DNA of 6,828 nucleotides from NCBI GenBank assembly GCA_025965495.1, contig JAOPWW010000319.1:1-6828 (forward strand), written 5' to 3'. The first letter of the stretch is position 1; every line of letters begins with the position of its first letter. Shown here in pieces: positions 5,020 through 6,828 of the stretch. The notes below the pieces were generated by a model that was given only the letters and a program-made list of their open reading frames with translations, was not told the DNA's origin and did not search any database. The DNA is from Frankiales bacterium. GTDB lineage: Bacteria > Actinomycetota > Actinomycetes > Mycobacteriales > SCTD01. The position numbers were made by a program, and so were the translations under genes.

Positions 5020-6063
5020 GTGCGGCCGCTGCTGCCGACCGGCGGCGCCCTGAGCCGGGAGCAGTGGCGCAGGCGGCACGCCGTCATCGTGCGGCTGCTC
5101 GCGGCCCACGTCCCTGCCCTGCTCCTGCTCGGCCTCGCCAGCGGGTTCACGGTGCGCCACGTCGGCGTCGAGCTGCTGCTGCCCGTCCTCGCCGTGGTGG
5201 TGGCGTGCCAGGAGCGGCTGGCCGAGGTGACCCGGGCGAGCGCCGCCGCGCTCGGGCTGTCCACCTGCAGCGCGTTCCTCGTGCACCTGACCCGAGGCAG
5301 CTCGGAGTCGCACTTCCACTTCTTCGTGGTGGTGTCCGTCGTCGCCTTCTACGAGCAGTGGGCGGTGCTCGGCCTGTCGGTGGGCTTCGTGCTCGTGCAC
5401 CACCTCGGGCTCAGCGTGCTCGACCCCTCGCTCGTCTACCAGCAGCAGTACGCCCGCCACCACTGGGTCGCGGTGAGCCTGCTGCACGCGCTGGCCCTCG
5501 GGGCGCAGTGCGTCGTCGCCCTCGTGCACTGGCGCGCGCACGAGCGGTCCCTGTCGGCCGAGCGGGTCCTGGCGCGGCGGCTGCGCCAGCAGGAGTCACG
5601 CGCTCAGGAGGTGCTGCACCGCGCGCAGGTCGACGCGCTCGCAGCCGACGTGGCGCACGGCGTGAACACGCCCGTGCAGTACGTGATGGACAACGCGCGC
5701 TACCTCGGGGAGGCGCTGCGCGACCACGTGGCGCTGGTCGCGAGGACGCGGGCCGTCCTGGACGAGCTCGCGCCGGAGCACCGCCAGGGGGCGCTCGGGG
5801 AGCTGCTCGCCCTGCACGAGCAGCACGCCGAGGACTGGGAGGGCGAGGGCCTGCAGGAGGCGGTGACCGACTGCCTGGACGGGCTGGGGGAGGTGTCGCA
5901 CCTGGTGCTCGCGCTGCAGGAGACGGTGGCGTGCCCGGAGCTGCCGCGGCAGCGGACCGGCTCGGACACCCCGGACACGACGACGGCGCCGACCCCCTGC
6001 GGACAGGGGACCGGCGCCGCCGGAGGTGCTGCTAGGCCTGGAACTTCGCGGCGAGCGCCATGA
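5020..6063 (+). CDS. Six-helix membrane protein with kinase-type DHp segment and no ATPase domain
   Basis: From GTG 5020 this is 347 residues. About six hydrophobic segments occur at roughly 21-42, 48-64, 72-90, 100-112, 114-136 and 148-170, with a His-rich signature (SHFHFF at 97-102, VHHLG at 126-130, VLDPSLVY at 133-140). To my knowledge this resembles the membrane sensor module of some actinobacterial GGDEF proteins and kinases. A charged linker (about 172-205) leads to a DHp-like segment: H213 in DVAHGVNTPVQYVMDN, and a second helix at about 279-303 (CLDGLGEVSHLVLALQ). After that only a Thr/Pro/Gly-rich tail of about 40 residues remains; N, G1 and G2 boxes are absent. The histidine box matches that of the divergent kinase. 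There is no good Shine-Dalgarno site; GTG 4918 is an alternative start. The 3' end overlaps the convergent dehydrogenase gene by 32 nt. It could be a phosphotransfer partner, a regulatory subunit of the kinase, or a decayed kinase. Confidence 0.75.
   Translation: MRPLLPTGGALSREQWRRRHAVIVRLLAAHVPALLLLGLASGFTVRHVGVELLLPVLAVVVACQERLAEVTRASAAALGLSTCSAFLVHLTRGSSESHFHFFVVVSVVAFYEQWAVLGLSVGFVLVHHLGLSVLDPSLVYQQQYARHHWVAVSLLHALALGAQCVVALVHWRAHERSLSAERVLARRLRQQESRAQEVLHRAQVDALAADVAHGVNTPVQYVMDNARYLGEALRDHVALVARTRAVLDELAPEHRQGALGELLALHEQHAEDWEGEGLQEAVTDCLDGLGEVSHLVLALQETVACPELPRQRTGSDTPDTTTAPTPCGQGTGAAGGAARPGTSRRAP
5984..6019. terminator. Strong hairpin at the convergent membrane gene / dehydrogenase junction
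   Basis: The arms pair as 8 bp (5984-5991 with 6012-6019), a 2x2 internal loop, then 5 bp (5994-5998 with 6005-6009) around a 6-nt loop. It lies 13 nt beyond the dehydrogenase stop and inside the last codons of the membrane gene. No T run follows on either strand. It is the strongest inverted repeat I found in the window and is placed where a shared terminator for both converging genes would be expected; function is inferred. Confidence 0.55.
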
Positions 6064-6828
6064 TCTCGTCCGCGGTGCTCTGCGGGACGATGTAGCCCTC
6101 GTCGGCGTTGATCTCGCCCAGGTGGCTCTGGATGTCCTCGGCGGTCGGCGTGGCGCCCTGGCCGGCGAACCAGCCCTGGCCGAGCGCCCACATGACCTTC
6201 GCGTAGCGGCCGCCGGCGGCGGAGTACGCGCCGTGCGACGTCGTGCAGGCCTCGGACGCCAGGTAGGTGACCATCGGGGTGACGAGCTCGGGCGCGAGGT
6301 AGTTCGCGAAGTCGCCGAGCAGCTCCTCGGTCATGCGGGTCTTGGCGACCGGCATGATCACGTTGGACAGGATCCCGCTGCGCTGGCCCTCGACCGAGAT
6401 CGTGTTCGACAGGCCGACCAGGCCCATCTTGGCGGCCGAGTAGTTCGTCTGGCCGAAGTTGCCGAAGGTGGCGTTGCTCGCGGTGAAGACGAAGCGGCCG
6501 TAGCCCTTCTCCTTCATGACGGCGAAGGCCGGCTGGCTGACGTAGAAGGCGGCCTTGAGGTGGACGTCGATGATCGAGTCCAGGTCGTCCCAGGTGAGCT
6601 TGAGGAAGCTCTTGTCGCGCAGGAAGCCGGCGTTGTTGATGACGACGTCGACCTTGCCGTAGGCGTCGACGGCGGTCTGCACGATGCTCGCGCCGCCCTC
6701 GGGGGTCGAGACGGAGTCGTAGTTGGGGGTGGCCTCGCCACCGGCCGCCTTGATCTCGTCGACGACCTTCTGCGCGGCGGTGTGGTCGCCGCCCTCGCCC
6801 TTGACGCTGCCGCCGAGGTCGTTGACGA
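6032..6828 (-). CDS. Short-chain dehydrogenase, (3R)-hydroxyacyl-CoA dehydrogenase / HSD17B4-like, 5' end cut
   Basis: 264 codons are present; the start and the N-terminal glycine-rich nucleotide-binding loop lie beyond the window. The frame is open to the window end and reads VNDLGGSVKGEG at the cut, a motif typical of the dehydrogenase domain of peroxisomal multifunctional enzyme type 2 and its bacterial relatives, which oxidise (3R)-hydroxyacyl-CoA with NAD. Further SDR hallmarks follow: VDVVINNAGFLRDKSF (the NNAG motif), the catalytic serine region FTASNATFGNFGQ, and YSAAK (YxxxK catalytic pair). The tail ends in DEIMALAAKFQA. The ATG at 6682 is internal, since the family sequence continues upstream of it. 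In actinobacteria such genes usually serve fatty acid or steroid degradation, but the substrate cannot be told from this fragment. It converges on the membrane DHp gene with a 32-nt overlap of coding ends. Confidence 0.9.
   Translation of the reverse strand, partial: VNDLGGSVKGEGGDHTAAQKVVDEIKAAGGEATPNYDSVSTPEGGASIVQTAVDAYGKVDVVINNAGFLRDKSFLKLTWDDLDSIIDVHLKAAFYVSQPAFAVMKEKGYGRFVFTASNATFGNFGQTNYSAAKMGLVGLSNTISVEGQRSGILSNVIMPVAKTRMTEELLGDFANYLAPELVTPMVTYLASEACTTSHGAYSAAGGRYAKVMWALGQGWFAGQGATPTAEDIQSHLGEINADEGYIVPQSTADEIMALAAKFQA

Noticed and set aside
5880..6031. Frameshift hiding a kinase ATPase domain at the end of the membrane gene
   Set aside because: Too few bases remain before the dehydrogenase gene for an ATPase domain of over 100 residues, and no N, G1 or G2 motif is seen in the other two frames.
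4485..6035. 516-residue + strand frame overlapping the membrane gene
   Set aside because: It is out of frame with the membrane helices and DHp motif, and its sequence is Arg/Ala/Gly/Pro-rich without motifs.
1..6828. tRNA, rRNA, CRISPR array, insertion sequence or prophage signals
   Set aside because: I looked for cloverleaf-like segments, regularly spaced repeats, transposase motifs and flanking inverted or direct repeats and found none; the window is almost fully taken up by protein genes.

Overview
The base composition (very high GC, G or C at nearly every third codon position, GTG starts, 4-nt stop/start overlaps) and the sufU-sufT pair point to a high-GC Gram-positive bacterium (Actinomycetota). 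The genus cannot be fixed from this window. Both ends cut through genes.

Layout. (1) 1-743, + strand: the 3' part of sufU followed by the MIP18/SufT-type gene, overlapping at ATGA. This is the tail of a SUF iron-sulfur cluster assembly operon. (2) 744-792: a short convergent junction with a hairpin that can be drawn over the stop of the next gene. (3) 779-4811, - strand: a tightly coupled three-gene signalling operon. Read in the direction of transcription it encodes a soluble GAF-PAS histidine kinase (4811-3144), a REC-HDOD response regulator (3147-1957) and a REC-HD-GYP-like response regulator (1960-779). Both internal junctions are GTGA overlaps. (4) 4812-5019: a divergent intergenic region. 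(5) 5020-6063, + strand: a membrane protein with about six helices followed by a kinase-type DHp (histidine-bearing dimerisation) segment but no ATPase domain. (6) 6032-6828, - strand: the 3' part of a short-chain dehydrogenase of the (3R)-hydroxyacyl-CoA dehydrogenase / HSD17B4-like type. It converges on the membrane gene, and a strong hairpin lies at the junction.

How the genes may work together. The kinase and the membrane protein share the same unusual histidine box (H-x-x-N-T-P-x-Q-[FY]-V-x-D-N) and a similar long spacer before the second DHp helix, although they are transcribed divergently. Both regulators have intact receiver domains, but their HD-superfamily output domains lack the usual metal-binding His/Asp residues, and neither has a recognisable DNA-binding domain. 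The inference is a phosphorelay-like system that acts through protein contacts: a cytosolic kinase, a membrane-bound histidine module without its own ATPase, and two receivers with probable pseudo-enzyme outputs. The individual families are known. The combination, and especially the ATPase-less membrane DHp protein beside a full-length kinase with a matching DHp, is the most interesting part of the window. The suf genes and the dehydrogenase look like unrelated housekeeping or metabolic neighbours.
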